A stretch of 64,000 bases of DNA, from positions 3,613,855 to 3,677,854 of the forward strand of contig OZ038455.1 in the NCBI GenBank assembly GCA_964036195.1. Direction: 5' to 3'. Origin of the DNA: Sphaerolaimus hirsutus (lineage: Eukaryota; Nematoda; Chromadorea; Monhysterida; Sphaerolaimidae). The notes beneath the pieces were generated by a model, which searched no databases, had not been told where the DNA came from, and saw nothing but the letters and a program-made list of their open reading frames with translations. Of this stretch, positions 22,623-34,145 are shown in pieces. Positions within the stretch are counted from its first letter, which is position 1; each line of letters opens with the position of its first letter. The position numbers were made by a program, and so were the translations under genes.

Positions 22623-24187
22623 TCAAGCATAATTGTTGAACTTTCCACCATAATTCCCTCCAAAACGCGATTGTTGATATTTTTCCTGTTGTTCTACGAG
22701 CCTCGCAGTGTGATTGGCGAACTTTTCCTGTAGGAGGCAAGTGCCTTACATACACAAAAACATTTTTTTGTGATAGTGTAAGTCACAAGTCAACCTACCT
22801 CTGCTTCAGCTATAGCAGCTTCGAAAACACCTCGAAATTTACCAGCAAAAATGTCAAAAATTTTGCTGTCTCCAAGTGGAATTTCTGCTACCGACTTGAA
22901 TTGCATGTTTGGACCATTTTGCCAACCCTGATTCCTCACGGGCTTATATATTGAAAAAATTCGACAGAATTCAAATGAGCCGATCTAAACAGACATTCCC
23001 CATCTCTGGTTATATGAAAAGATCAAATATCAACTGAATAAAAAATCGAGATTTCTGAGATCTCACATTAAACTTTATAAATTTCACATTTTGAATTTTT
23101 TTAAAAAACTGATATTCAACATTTCATGTTTACAGAGTTTGGGAATGTCACCTGCAAAAACGGCATTGAGTCCTTGAAGAGAATTCTGTAATGTGAAAAT
23201 TACAGCATTTTTTATGGACACATCATAAGTTCCATAAAAATTTATTGAAGGAAGATTGTCTTGCAAATTTTTTAAAATTTGCAAAACTCATAGTTATACA
23301 CAGGAGAAATGAAATGACCTATCCATAAGCTTAATATAACCCTCACATACCTGAATCCTTTCGAACGGCAACTTTTCGAAATCCAATGGATCTTTGACCC
23401 GATGACGTTGTCCACAGCTTGCCGTTTTTTCTGTTCCTGCTTTTGTTGAAAATCTGCTGCATACTGTGTCTCCTGCTTAACGAGCTCTTGATCCACCGAT
23501 TCTGCAAAGATTAGATGGCAGGGACATTATTTATTTATTTATTTATGTATCTTTGACCATTGGTCACTCATACTACAATCAGCATCACTCATTTAAAAAC
23601 TAGCCAATGATGCTAGTTACTACATGTATAGACAAATAATGTCTATGTTATGAATTACTCCTATGATGAACCACTTTAAAACCCCTTAAAAAACACTTAT
23701 TGAAAATAAACAGTGAGAGACTAGAAAAAAATGTTTCTAATTTATGTGAACACTTGCATTTGCACTTTACACTGGTCACTTGCACTTTAGACTGGATTGT
23801 AAAGAAACTGGATCCTATTTCTAGCTATTTATAGTGAGTAACCATTAGACAGACTGACCACTGGACAATTGACCAATAAATGAAAAAAGTGACCAGTGGT
23901 CAAGGAACATTTTAAGTTCTGTTTTTTGGCAAAGATTCATCATTCACTCCAAACAGTATCTAAAAGCAACCTTCCAAAGCTCTACCTGGCGAAGTTTCAT
24001 ACTGAACAGCATTCATCCGCTTGACTTTTGGAACAGCCCTTACAGGTTTCACAGGCTTTCTGGGCAGACGCGGTGCTTCGAGGTCATCCTCTTCATCAGG
24101 TTGATCGGAATGGTCAGTTTCGTCCTCCTCATGTGGCGGGAACAGTGGGCGCTTAACTTTCTTTTGAAACTTGGGAGTTTTGTCCAT
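22623..24187 (-). CDS. Unidentified basic/acidic protein, 5 exons, 225 aa
   Basis: Exons: 24187-23986, 23501-23351, 23185-23152, 22984-22799, 22727-22623; all phases agree and the chain ends in TGA. The N-terminus is charged and low-complexity: a basic start (MDKTPKFQKKVKRP), an acidic run (HEEDETDHSDQPDEEDDLE), then basic and proline-rich sequence. The middle is helical and Gln-rich. The C-terminal part (NQGWQNGPNMQFKSVAEI) ends in a Gly/Asn/Tyr tail (RFGGNYGGKFNNYA). There is no signal peptide or membrane span, so it is likely nuclear or cytosolic. I do not recognise a family. Intron 3 is a MITE (see 22985-23151). A Ser/Gly/Ala-rich minisatellite at 24203-24275 sits just upstream of the start. 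Whether it belongs to the host or is Polinton cargo is unknown. Confidence 0.68.
22985..23151 (-). mobile_element. Introner-like MITE forming intron 3 of the 225-aa gene
   Basis: The whole 167-nt intron is bounded by MITE ends. On the minus strand it starts GTGACATTCCCAAACTCTG at the donor and ends CAGAGATGGGGAATGTC followed by TGTTTAG at the acceptor. The two ends are imperfect inverted repeats of the family also at 14166 and 25596. Confidence 0.72.
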
Positions 24188-24202
24188 TCTGACACTTCTG
24201 GA

Positions 24203-24275
24203 GTAGTGATGTGAGCAGAGCAGTGAAGTGAGCAGAGCAGACCAGTGAAGTGAGCAGAGCAGTGAAGTGAGGAGA
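24203..24275. repeat. Minisatellite upstream of the 225-aa gene (AGTGAAGTGAGCAGAGC)
   Basis: About four 17-19 bp units lie directly upstream of the start codon at 24187, where the 5' UTR or promoter would be. Confidence 0.7.
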
Positions 24276-24328
24276 CTCAAGAAAGCATGCACTTATATAT
24301 CTTGAAAGTTGTGATAAGGATAAGGAAT

Positions 24329-24558
24329 TGTACCAGTGGGGAAGTGACATTTGTTTAAGTTATCAATGCTTTTTTCAAATCTGTACCACACAGTGACATT
24401 TTTTACCATAATCATATTTACATTTCTAATAAAGCAATGTAACTGTACCAGTGGGGAAGTGACATTTGTTTAAGTTATCAATGCTTTTTTCAAATCTGTA
24501 GCACACAGTGACATTTTCTACCATTATCATATTTACATTTCTAATTAACCAATGTTTG
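24329..24558. repeat. 115-bp tandem duplication
   Basis: TGTACCAGTGGGGAAGTGAC begins at 24329 and again at 24444. The two 115-nt copies differ at only a few sites, so the duplication is young. No coding content. Confidence 0.85.
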
Positions 24559-24970
24559 CAGAACACTGTAGTGCTGCCTTGTGACAATTTCATGTTTACA
24601 GTTCAAAGTTTGGTGCTACCTAAGCTGGCAATGATTTTATCACTACTCTAGGTAAACATTAAAAGTAATAACTCTGAGAACTTTCCACAAAAGTCCACCA
24701 AATTGAAAAAAATATATACTCGAGTAAAACTAAATACTTTTTAGTCCCACGTATTTTTTACGTATTTTTGAGTAAAAGTAAAGACTTTTGGTCAATCATT
24801 TTCATCCATGCAACTTTTTTTGTCATAAATGTATCATAACATATTTATTATGCCACAATTGAACATCAACTCATAAATACTCAGAAGAAATATTTTGAAT
24901 ATATATCGAAATACTCATAAATACTCATGATCATCAAAAAATGTATCTGGCATATTTCCTGGTGAGTAGC

Positions 24971-25312
24971 AGAGATAATAAAAATACTGAAGTTTTGAAA
25001 AGTATACTAAATTACTTTTTAGCCACAAATACTTTTTTTCAAAAATATGTCATATTTCCTCGAATTTATTTTTTATTTACTGAAATTTTTTCAAAAATTC
25101 GCAGTACTAAATCATTGGGTGTAATTTATGCAAAAATGAGACTCATTCTCAATACATTAAATTTGGGACTATTTTAACGGATTTATAAATACTCGCTGTC
25201 TATTTTGAGGGGGTATTTTGAGGAAATATGACATATTTTTTTGAAAAAAAGTATTTTGTGGCTAAAAAGTAATTTAGTATACTTTTCAAAACTTAGTATT
25301 TTTATCATCTCT
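24971..25312. mobile_element. Foldback MITE (AGAGATAATAAAAATACT termini)
   Basis: Arms of about 90 bp or more: AGAGATAATAAAAATACTGA at the left and its complement at the right, continuing through TTTTGAAAAGTATACTAAAT and TATGTCATATTTCCTC. It lies downstream of the 725-aa gene's stop. Confidence 0.85.
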
Positions 25313-25482
25313 CCTAACATCCAAAATCATAAAAAATACAAAAAAATAACATCCCTCAGGAATTCCCTCGAACAAAATCATTCATCGGACGCGTGAAATG
25401 TCACCATAGCTTCCTGGCGCGCGAAGTGAACCACTGCAATTTTTTTATATAAATGACTTTTTTTGAAATTTTTGGAGCTTTG

Positions 25483-28400
25483 TCAAATATTTATCATAAA
25501 AAAATATAACAGACTGGGAGTAGAGCTCAGGGGCCCAAAGACATTATTATTCCTCACTGGTGTTATCTGGGAAATGTCAGCCATAAGTAGTCCACCTGAG
25601 CATTCCCAAACCTTGTAAAGTGTAAAGTAACCTGTGAAATATTATGATAGAATATCACATTATTTGAAAAAACTTCAATTTTTTATGCAAAGTGACATAG
25701 CAGTTTTCAAATTATGTGACATTCTATCATAACATTTTACACTTTACTTTACACTTTACAGGGTCTGTGAATGACACCTGGGTTTATTTGACCAGCTTCT
25801 AGATCAACCAATTCAACCACAGATGCTTGCTTTTTCTGGCAACATTTGCAGAGAAAATGTCCAATAGTGCAGAGCAAAGTCACCTGAGTATCAAATGTGA
25901 CTTGATAGACATTATTAAAGATAATTTATGTTTGAGTGCATTTAGTCAAACTCAGTAAAGTACTATCACTTACCAAAGCATTCTGAATAATTTGGCTGAC
26001 ACTTTTCTGCCCAAAAGACACAACAGAATGGAGCACACTGCCATTGAAACTTGTATGTGAAATGTGTTTGCTAGCCAAACCACACATGGGACCAAAAACA
26101 AGTGTGCCCAGTAACCACAGCCCACCAATGATTTCACAGGCAAATTCTGTGAATAAGGTTTTTTTGAGTTATGTAATTTTGCCATATTTTTTCGGTGGGC
26201 TACAAGAATAAAAAATATTCACCTGCAATTTCCAAAATTTCAATGGATTTGATGCCATGAGCCATATTGTATTGCTGACACTCCACCTGTAAAGTTGCAT
26301 TTTTTTAAAGATTTTTGAACAGTGTGTGCAAACAAGTGTTAATAAGAGCAAGAAAGAGCAGTACACAGCAGTAAAATAGAATAAGCTCACATAGCAAAAA
26401 ATTCAGCAAAATTAAAAAATTGAGTTAAAATTAACAAAAAAATTGAGCTAAAATTAGCAAAAATTATGCAAAAATTGAGCTAAAATTGGCAAAAATTATG
26501 CAAAAATTGAGCTAAAATTGGCAAAAATTATGCAAAAATTGAGCAAAAATTTAACAATATTGGGACAGTAATTACCTTGGAAACACTGTGGTTTTCCTGA
26601 TACATTGCCTCCCAATATTGTGAGACATTGACATAATAATTTTTTAGTTCTAGTAGGCAATGCATTCTGTTTGTGACGCCGGCCAATTTTTTCTCCAATA
26701 TTTCTTTTGAAAATGTCAAATTTTGCACCAGAACTTGCAACATGGTCGTGCTGTTAATAGTGATATAACCCATAGGATAACAATTAAAAAACATGTGGAT
26801 ATGTACAGCTACTTTCAAAAAAGTACGCAAGTAACTAAGTACCGGTATTTTTCCCTCGAACATAAAATATCCCGGGGTGTAAAATGTAACAATGTCAGGA
26901 ATGTTAGGGATGAGATTTAGCGTAAAGTGTGTAAATAGATTCCTCTCGAAAAAATGCCGGTACTTAGTTACGTGCGTACTTTTTTGAAAGTAGCTGTACA
27001 TATCCACTTGTATAATTCTTATATTATGAGTTATTACACCACCTGGACTGGTCAATTTTGCCGTCAGATTCATTTTGATAGAGTTGCCCACAGTGTGTCA
27101 GATTAGCAATGCACTCATGCAATTGTAATTCACATGTGAACTCTATTTCTGAATTCAAGTTAGCCAAATTAAAAATTTGGTCATGCATTATGCCCAGTTC
27201 AGTTTTAGTAGAAGTCAGTTCAATTTTAGCCATTCTCAGATTTTTAGTGCACACATTCAAGTCGAACTGAATATTAGTGACATTTTCCAGCAAACTTTTG
27301 AATTGAGGGTAAAATTGCGACAAATTCATAGCCATTTCTGAATTTGCACTGGATAACTCAGTAGATGTAGCCAATAGAGTGACTTTTTCACTTTCCAAAA
27401 CATTCACAATGCTTTGGAGCCGTTTATTTGCATTTTCCAAGACTGATATTTTGCCGTCATAATCAGTGGTAGACATTTTTAACTCATTATACTTTGAAAT
27501 TAAACCCATGCGCTGAGTTTCACAGATGTCAGACACTGAAAAATAATATTCACTCATTCTGGGCACAGTTGGGAAAATAACCAAAAAATTTTTTCTCACA
27601 ATTTGTCACAGTCAAAAGACGCCGCTTTACATTCTGCAATTTTCCAGCCAAAATCCGGTTGCTGTGATTCAGACGCTGTGCACTTTCAGAAGATTTGTCC
27701 AGATTCACTTGCAGACTCTCTACATGATTTTGGAGCTTCCCATTTTTCTTGGACACAAAACTGGCATTTTCTAGTAACTTCCCCAACTGTGCCTCACAAA
27801 TAGCCACAGTAGTGTGGCAATTGTCAGAAACTGTAATTACAAGAGCAAGAATACTAAAATGCTCAGAGATTGGAAAAATATCACTAAAAAAATTCTAACC
27901 ATTTTGCAATTTCGCAGTCAAAATGGTAGCATTTGCCAGTTTCTGTTCCAAAAATTGCTTGTGCGTATTTAAACGACTGTAAATTGCACTGGACTCAGAC
28001 ATTTGCAGTTTGAGTTCTTTATTTTGCTGTTCTAATTCCAAATTCTGCTGCTTTAAATTTTCAAAAGTGCCGCAACATTTTTCCAATCTCGTCGCATTTG
28101 CAACACAATTTTTCAGCGCTGGTAGAATAAAAATGAATATTGAGTAACATATTTCCTCGAATAAGCCCCTTTGAGTAGTTATTTTTCCTCAGATTTATCA
28201 GTAAAAAATACATGATTCATTTACCAGATCAAATAGGGGCTTATTCAAGGATCGACAATATATATTATATACATATATTCAATTTCTTCACACCTGTCTG
28301 GTCATGCTGCCTTGCATACACCAGTGAAGAAATATTTTCATTAATAAACATCAACTTTTTATTGCATTCAGTCATATTTTTCTGACAACCCTCGCAAGAA

Positions 28401-31050
28401 GCACTCATTTGTGCTTTGGCCTGAATGAAAGAATATACTCATAAAACTCAGTCTTTGCAAAAATGTAATTTTGATATATTTGATTAGTCATATAATATTT
28501 TTGACAATTATAACTTTGGAAATGAACATCCTCACATGCTACCAGATGCCGTATGCTGGGGATAATCTGTATAACACAGAATAATGCATAGAAGTCAGAA
28601 CTCGGATGTTAAACTGTATTTACTGTGTGTCAATGCTTAAAAAACCCTGTAAAGTCTGAAAAAAAATGCTTCAAGACCCTATTTTTGAGAATTAACTGTA
28701 AATTTAGTCACCTTTTACTTTTTTCACCTAAAATTTTTTTGTTTACGTATACTTATAAAAAGTTCAGTACTTTTAACAACTCTCATATACAGACCCAAAA
28801 GTGAAAATAAAACAAACCAGGCCATTTTCAGTCTCCTCCAAGAGTTCCAATGGCAAATCAGTGACCACGGTGTAGATTTTCTTTTCAGGTATGGGTGAAG
28901 TTGGCGGTTGTTCCGCGACAGCAGTGTAAAATTTCTGGGTGGGCTTTGGTGTCGTGAAGGCAATTGGTTCGAAATTAGCAGCTTGACTGGACAAAGTGTC
29001 AGCCTGCAGATAGATGTATGTGGAGAAAATTGAAATTTTTCGGTCAACTTGTATACAATAATGTCATGTACACTCCTAACAAAGATGTGAGCAAGCAAGC
29101 TTACCACCCCCTGTAAAATGTCAAATGTCATGCAAATTGTCCTGGAAAAAAATCTTCTCGTATACCTAGACGTTGTAATGGGTATATTTATGAGTTGTCC
29201 AAAAAAGTTTACAAGTTGTCCGAAAATTTACAAGTGTTTTGAAGAGTTTTGAGCGGACGTAATCGACTAACTTGTAAATTTTTGGTCAACTTGTAAACTT
29301 TTTTAGTCAACTCGTAAATATAGCCTTAAATCTATCGAAATAAATCTCGTTTTTTAGTGGTGAACAAGATGGTACACAATACACCAGAATATTTATGAGT
29401 TGAACGAAAATTTACAAGTTGATTGAATTAGTATTTATTTTTTTGGTCACCGGTAAAAAAAATCGATCCGCTGATAACTATTCAGTCAACTTGTGATTTT
29501 AGGTCAACTTCTAAATTTTCAGTCAACTTGTCAACTTTTTGCTCATCTCATAAATTTTCAGTCAACTTGTAAACTTTTTGGTCAACTCATAAATGTACAC
29601 TCAAGGGAAATGACGTTTTTTTAGAAGTTGAGCAAAAAATACGCAATAAAAACTAGTTCCCGAAAATTTACAAGTTGACTGAAAATTTAGAAGTTGACCA
29701 AAAATCACAAGTTGACTGAATAGTTATGAGCGGATCGATTCTTTTTACCGGTGACCAAAAAAATAAATACTAAAAATGTAATTGTTCAACTTCTAAATTT
29801 TCAGTCAACTTGTAAACTTTTTGGTCAACTCATAAATATACCTTTAAATCTATCAAGTTGAATGTCGTTTTTTACAAATTGAGCCAAACCACGTAATCAC
29901 ATTCAATCCTCATCCGTCCATCATCATCGCTTCAAAAAAACACACCTGAATTTCCTGACAAATTTTTGAAATTTTGACATTTTCCACCTTCAAATTTCTG
30001 TTTATTTCAATCACATCCGCCATGAATCGCTCTGCGTTGGCCTTGAAAATGCAGTCTGTGCTGGAGATGCGTAAAAAAACCAAATCCTGTTTGAGCATGG
30101 CCATCGAAGTAGGGAGTTCAGGGCAATATCCAGTCCTGAAAAAATTGTTATTATTATTTCAGTTTTTTAAAAATTATAATTAAATATTAGTATTTAAAAT
30201 ATGTGTAAAATATGTGTCAGTAAAGCATCAGTAAATGCATAATATTTTGACAAAAAAATAAGTATTTCCAATTTTATTTTTTATTTTTTAAGTATTCTCA
30301 ATAGAACTTTCCGTATTTTCTAAGACTATTTCATGCAGGAAAAGAATAAATATAGAGGCAAAAAAAATAAAGACAGTATTTCCAAATTTTTCAAAAAAAT
30401 AATAATTTTAGGTAAAAAATACACATAAAACTTTTTCGATAACTGTATTTCTTTAAATAAAAGTACCGACTGTAGAACTATGGGATTTCTGATTAGAAGG
30501 TGCACTTTTCAAATTACCGTATTTCCTCGAATAAGTCTCACATGAATAACTTCCCGTCCTTGAATATTTTCCTCTAAAAAAACACTGATAAAAACAACTC
30601 CCCCATTGAATAACTCCCCACTCTTGAACCCCTACAAGTAGGAAATTCGAATTACAAATGCGGTGCTGCGTATAAGACAAAAAAAGTAAAAAATGTTACC
30701 CTATACAGCAAAAGCAGGATGGACAGTGTGCATTTTTTACACAATGTATATGTTTACCTGCAAGATTTCCTGAAAGTTATGATGAAAAAAACTCCCCCCG
30801 CGCCTTGAAAAAAACTCCCCCCGCGCCTTGAATAAGTGACAGAAAAACTCCGAGTAAAAACATAACTCCCAGTAGACTTATTTGAGGATATACGGTATGA
30901 AAAATAGAAAGGCGGCTCTTTTATTTGAAGAAATATAGAGTTAACTTACACCCCATGCCGCGAAGGTGAATAATAAAAGCGGCACTCGACAGCTTTTGCA
31001 TTGGTAGGTAGATATGCAAATATCCAAATAAACAGAAAAAATGCAAACAT
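25483..31050 (-). CDS. Large secreted/membrane coiled-coil protein, 12 exons, about 725 aa
   Basis: Exons: 31050-30950, 30135-29946, 29003-28818, 28420-28294, 28118-27900, 27830-27600, 27535-27043, 26750-26576, 26286-26223, 26146-25974, 25883-25778, 25595-25483; all phases agree. Exon 1 encodes a clear signal peptide (MFAFFLFIWIFAYLPTNAKA, then VECRFYY). Exon 3 is a Pro/Thr-rich stalk (FTTPKPTQKF, QPPTSPIPEKK). Exons 4-8 are heptad-like coiled coil with many N-glycosylation sites (NMT, NIS, NAT, NAS, NLT) and scattered cysteines. Exon 10 holds a membrane-type segment (IIGGLWLLGTLVFGPMC) and exon 11 a further hydrophobic/Cys stretch (VTLLCTIGHFLCKCC) before an acidic tail. It should be an extracellular, probably multimeric, membrane protein. 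No family is recognised. Introns 7 and 11 are MITEs. It could be a host surface protein or Polinton cargo. Confidence 0.72.
25596..25777 (-). mobile_element. Introner-like MITE forming intron 11 of the 725-aa gene
   Basis: On the minus strand the 182-nt intron starts GTGTCATTCACAGACCCTG at the donor (CCCAG|GTGTCA) and ends CAAGGTTTGGGAATGCTC plus AG at the acceptor. The ends are inverted repeats, and the interior continues as a foldback (GTAAAGTGTAAA ... TTTACACTTTAC). The intron is essentially the MITE plus a terminal AG. Confidence 0.78.
26420..26560. repeat. About 32-bp tandem repeat in intron 8 of the 725-aa gene
   Basis: Four units of AAAATTGAGCTAAAATTGGC plus AAAAATTATGC lie in tandem. 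The repeat is AT-rich and wholly intronic. Confidence 0.8.
26751..27042 (-). mobile_element. Second-family MITE occupying intron 7 of the 725-aa gene
   Basis: On the minus strand the intron begins GTGGTGTAATAACTC at the donor. Near its other end it has GGGTTATATCAC, followed only by TATTAACAG. Long inner arms (GTGGATATGTACAGCTAC and TACTTTCAAAAAAGTACG) pair with each other. The family differs from the one at 25596, but the relation to splice sites is the same. Confidence 0.72.
28147..28250. mobile_element. Short TACCGTATTT-related MITE in intron 4 of the 725-aa gene
   Basis: Ends ATTTCCTCGAATAAGCCCCT and its near complement AGGGGCTTATTC flank a 60-nt core. It is inside the intron and does not reach the splice sites. 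Confidence 0.6.
29165..29870. repeat. Complex direct and inverted repeats of ACTTGTAAATTTTCAGTCA in intron 2
   Basis: Variants of CAACTTGTAAATTTTCAGTC and the complement occur more than ten times, including a larger inverted block around AAAATCGATCCGCT / AGCGGATCGATTC. Probably a degraded MITE with an internal minisatellite. Confidence 0.7.
30516..30897. mobile_element. TACCGTATTT-family MITE in intron 1 of the 725-aa gene
   Basis: Begins TACCGTATTTCCTCGAATAA and ends GACTTATTTGAGGATATACGGTA. The interior contains repeated AACTCCCC-type motifs. Intronic and non-coding. Confidence 0.8.
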
Positions 31051-31581
31051 CTTGGATGTTTTTTCAAGTTCCTAGAAGCGAACAAAAGTAATTAAATTCC
31101 TATGGGTGAACACACTGATGTATTTTCTATCGGTGGAGCCAACTAAAAAAGGTAGTGAAGGGAAAGAAAGCAACTGTTGCTTAAGGGAAGATAAGTTACT
31201 GTCGACTTCTAAAAAGTATTTAAAAAAATCACAGAAAGAACTTCCATCGCAAAACTTGCAGCTAAGTGAAGTAACTAGTCAGCAAATTATCCACGCTTTC
31301 TGAAATGGTAGCTGCTTTTGAAATATCAAATTTGGGGAGATTAGATAACTTGCATTTATATAAAAACATCTGAAAGTTCACCATACTTATTGGCTTATTT
31401 CACCGTGGAAAAAGAGTATAATGGCAATTCGAATAGTTCTCTGTTTATCTACTCTGTTTATCTACCATTGTATAATGCCTACACACTAGTTGACATTGCA
31501 AATTTCTGTCAACTCAATGTCAAGTGAAGAAGAGGAAAAAAGCTTTTGAAATATTCGCGTTTCAGTGAAAATAACTACCCT

Positions 31582-33407
31582 TTAAATAAAACACAGTAAA
31601 AAACACCCACAAGCTTCTTGAAGGTCCTGCTGGAATCCTGGATTTTCGTTGATGTCATTCATTTCGCGATCCACTTGAAGTTCTTCTGGAGCAAACTGAC
31701 GGTTCTGAGCACGTTTTTTCCACCTGAAAAAATGTAAAAACAGTATTTTCAGGGTTTTTTTTCATTTTTAGCTTTCGAGACTATCTGTTAAAACGAAATT
31801 ACTTTCACACGATATATCCCTACCATATTTCCTCGAATTACCCCAAATTTTTGAGTGAAAAAAACGTGGAAAAAAGGAGTTTTGGAGAAAAAAAGCACTT
31901 TTGGAGGAAAAATATCTTTCAAATCAGCAGTATATTTAATAAAAACTCACATTTTATATGCCAAAAATAGCAGACCATTAACTGTGCAGTTAGCCAAAAA
32001 ACCAATGGCTGAAAACATGAGGAACCAAATCATTTTACCATTCTTCACATCTGGACTTGGGGTTGGCACTGGGGATTCTATAAGAGGGGAATTGAAACAA
32101 AAACACTGAGATATAAACACATCTGATATCTACCAGAGCGCAGCAAAAAAATAGGAGTGTGAGGCGTCGTGAAGCGGCTTCTGTGAAATCACTTCCACAC
32201 GCTTCACGACAGCTTTACATGTGCACTTCAGAAACTGTTACACCATAGTTTGCATGGTTCGTGAGTAGCTAGATAGCTAGATAATGGAGAGAAGTGATCA
32301 GCGAAAAAGTAGTCAAAAATGACCCAAAGTATAGATAACATCGACGCATCACACACGGTACAGGTAAAGCTGTCGTGAAAACGTGTGGAAGTGACTTCAC
32401 AGAAGCCGCTTCACGACGCCTCACACTCCCATTTTTTTGCTATGGACATGAAAGATTGTTTGACATGAAGCACAATTAATAATACCTGAAGCGCTTTTTG
32501 AGCAATTTTACTATAATTTCCACCGAAAAACGAAAATTTTCATGAGTGCCATTTTTTTCCTGTGGACATGAAGCATTGTTTGTGATCCATAATAGCTAGC
32601 ATGTTGAAATTAACAATTAAAAACACATGAAAATTTTCGATTTTCGGTGGAAATTATAGTAAAATTAGTCAAAAGCGCTACAGGGAGCTAGATTCCTAGA
32701 CAATTCGGTAGGGGTGTGGTCAGTGAAAAGTAATCAAAAATGCACCCCCCAAGGTATAAATAGGAACGTTAAACGGGTTGAGGTGGGTTACCGTCCCCCC
32801 CCCCTAAAATCACTCTTTCCAACTAACCACAAAAGACATTATTAGTCAGCTGAATATGCCCATTGCATTGTGGCACACAATTACACCCATTTTTCACAAA
32901 CTTTATCTGGGTGACCAAAGGGTAATTCTGATTTAACTGGGTACAATTGAGAGTTGTGCAGCCATGAAAATCCAGAATTTTCAAAAATGCTGGAATCGGC
33001 TTGTAACCATCTGGAAATACTAACTGTCGTTCGCCGCACCAACCCTCAACCACTAGAAAGGAAAAAAAGAGAAACTTTGGAGCAAATATTTTTAGTAATT
33101 TATGAGATTTTTCATCTTTTGTTCAAATTTTTCAAAATTCAACTAGATGAACCTGTAGACATCTCCAAGCAGCATGCGGCACCAAATTTGTTGCAAGTTT
33201 CACACATTTTCAGAAACGCAAAGAGAAACGGTATAGAGAGCAGCATATTAGGCAAATTAGGAGAATAGATTTTTTGATTTTAGAATTTGTAGAAAATGAA
33301 GGGTCTACGGTAGCAAAACTGATAATCAAAGTTCCCACGAGAACTATGCAAACATGAACTGAACCAAAGCGAAAACCCGAACCCCGTTCGTTATCATGAT
33401 AAAACAT
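31582..33407 (-). CDS. Small type I membrane protein, 3 firm exons plus an uncertain first exon
   Basis: Firm exons: 33052-32828, 32077-31951 and 31723-31582 (phases 1-1-2 agree, stop TAA 31584-31582). The first is a Cys-rich ectodomain (GWCGERQLVFPDGYKPIPAF, then C..C pairs to NNVFCG). The second is a Pro/Ser linker and membrane span (MIWFLMFSAIGFLANCTVNG). The third is a charged tail (KKRAQNRQFAPEELQVDREM) with an NPGF motif. The start is uncertain. A Met at 33407 followed by a hydrophobic run (VHVCIVLVGTLIISFATVD) could be the signal sequence, but I found no donor that joins it in phase. It is transcribed in the same direction as the 725-aa gene 0.5 kb downstream. Family unknown. Confidence 0.55.
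32137..32447. mobile_element. Foldback MITE (GGAGTGTGAGGCGTCGTGAA arms)
   Basis: Arms of about 80 bp (32137-32220 and 32360-32447) are near-perfect complements, around GAAGCGGCTTCTGTGAAGTC. It lies in the intron of the small membrane protein gene. Confidence 0.85.
32481..32683. mobile_element. Foldback MITE (AGCGCTTTTTGA arms)
   Basis: AGCGCTTTTTGAGCAATTTT at the left and AAAATTAGTCAAAAGCGCT at the right, continuing through AAATTTCCACCGAAAA. Intronic, adjacent to the previous element. Confidence 0.8.
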
Positions 33408-33885
33408 CAACTCTGTGTGGTGGCTGCGTGCGCGGAAAGGAGATGTGAATTTGCTTGCAGGATACACTTCCAAAAACTTACAAAAATGTCAAAAATTACA
33501 ACTTGTCAAAAAAAATTTGGTACCAAATTATTCAAAAAAAACATCGCTAACAAATAAAATTAACATTTTTCCAATAAATTTTATTTTCCACTGCATAAAA
33601 AATTGTTACAAATAAATTACTATTTTTAAAGTAATTGGAATAAGTTCCTATTAGCATAAATGTTGACTTTCTGGCGCCAGATTGACGGGGTGTTCCCGGT
33701 GTTCTGTCCCTAAATTTTAGACTAAAAATGTTATCAATGGACTTTTAAGCTTATTTGCACCCCCAGAAAAATATAATTACTGTATTTCATTCCCGTCTTT
33801 GAATAGATTCCCCAATTTATGAAGAAAAGACTTATAAAAGTTTTTTCAACTCGAATTTCCTCTTCATATATATCTCAGCTGGTCT

Positions 33886-34145
33886 AGCATAGCAAAATTG
33901 ATAAAAATACTGAACTTTTTTCAAAGTATACGTAAATGTATTTACTCACTAGTCGAGTATACGTACTTTTAGATTAAATGTAAATACATCTTCGCAAAAA
34001 ATGCTTGAGCCAAGACATGTGGTAGCAAAATTGTTAAAAGTACCGAACTTTTTCAAAGTATACGTAAATGTATTTACTCAGTACTCGAGTATACGTACTT
34101 TTCAATTAAATGTAAATACTTGCTTAACAAAAAATGCTTGAAACA
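33886..34145. repeat. About 135-bp tandem duplication related to a MITE at 52930-53060
   Basis: Two copies of AGCAAAATTGATAAAAATAC...CAAAGTATACGTAAATGTAT, at 33886 and 34022. The same core (GAACTTTTTTCAAAGTATAC) recurs at 28760 and 52960. Confidence 0.75.

Noticed and set aside
23351..23501. Frameshift within exon 2 of the 225-aa gene (an alternative frame reads KDPLDFEKLPFERIQ)
   Set aside because: The main frame is phase-consistent through all five exons to a stop, so no frameshift is needed.
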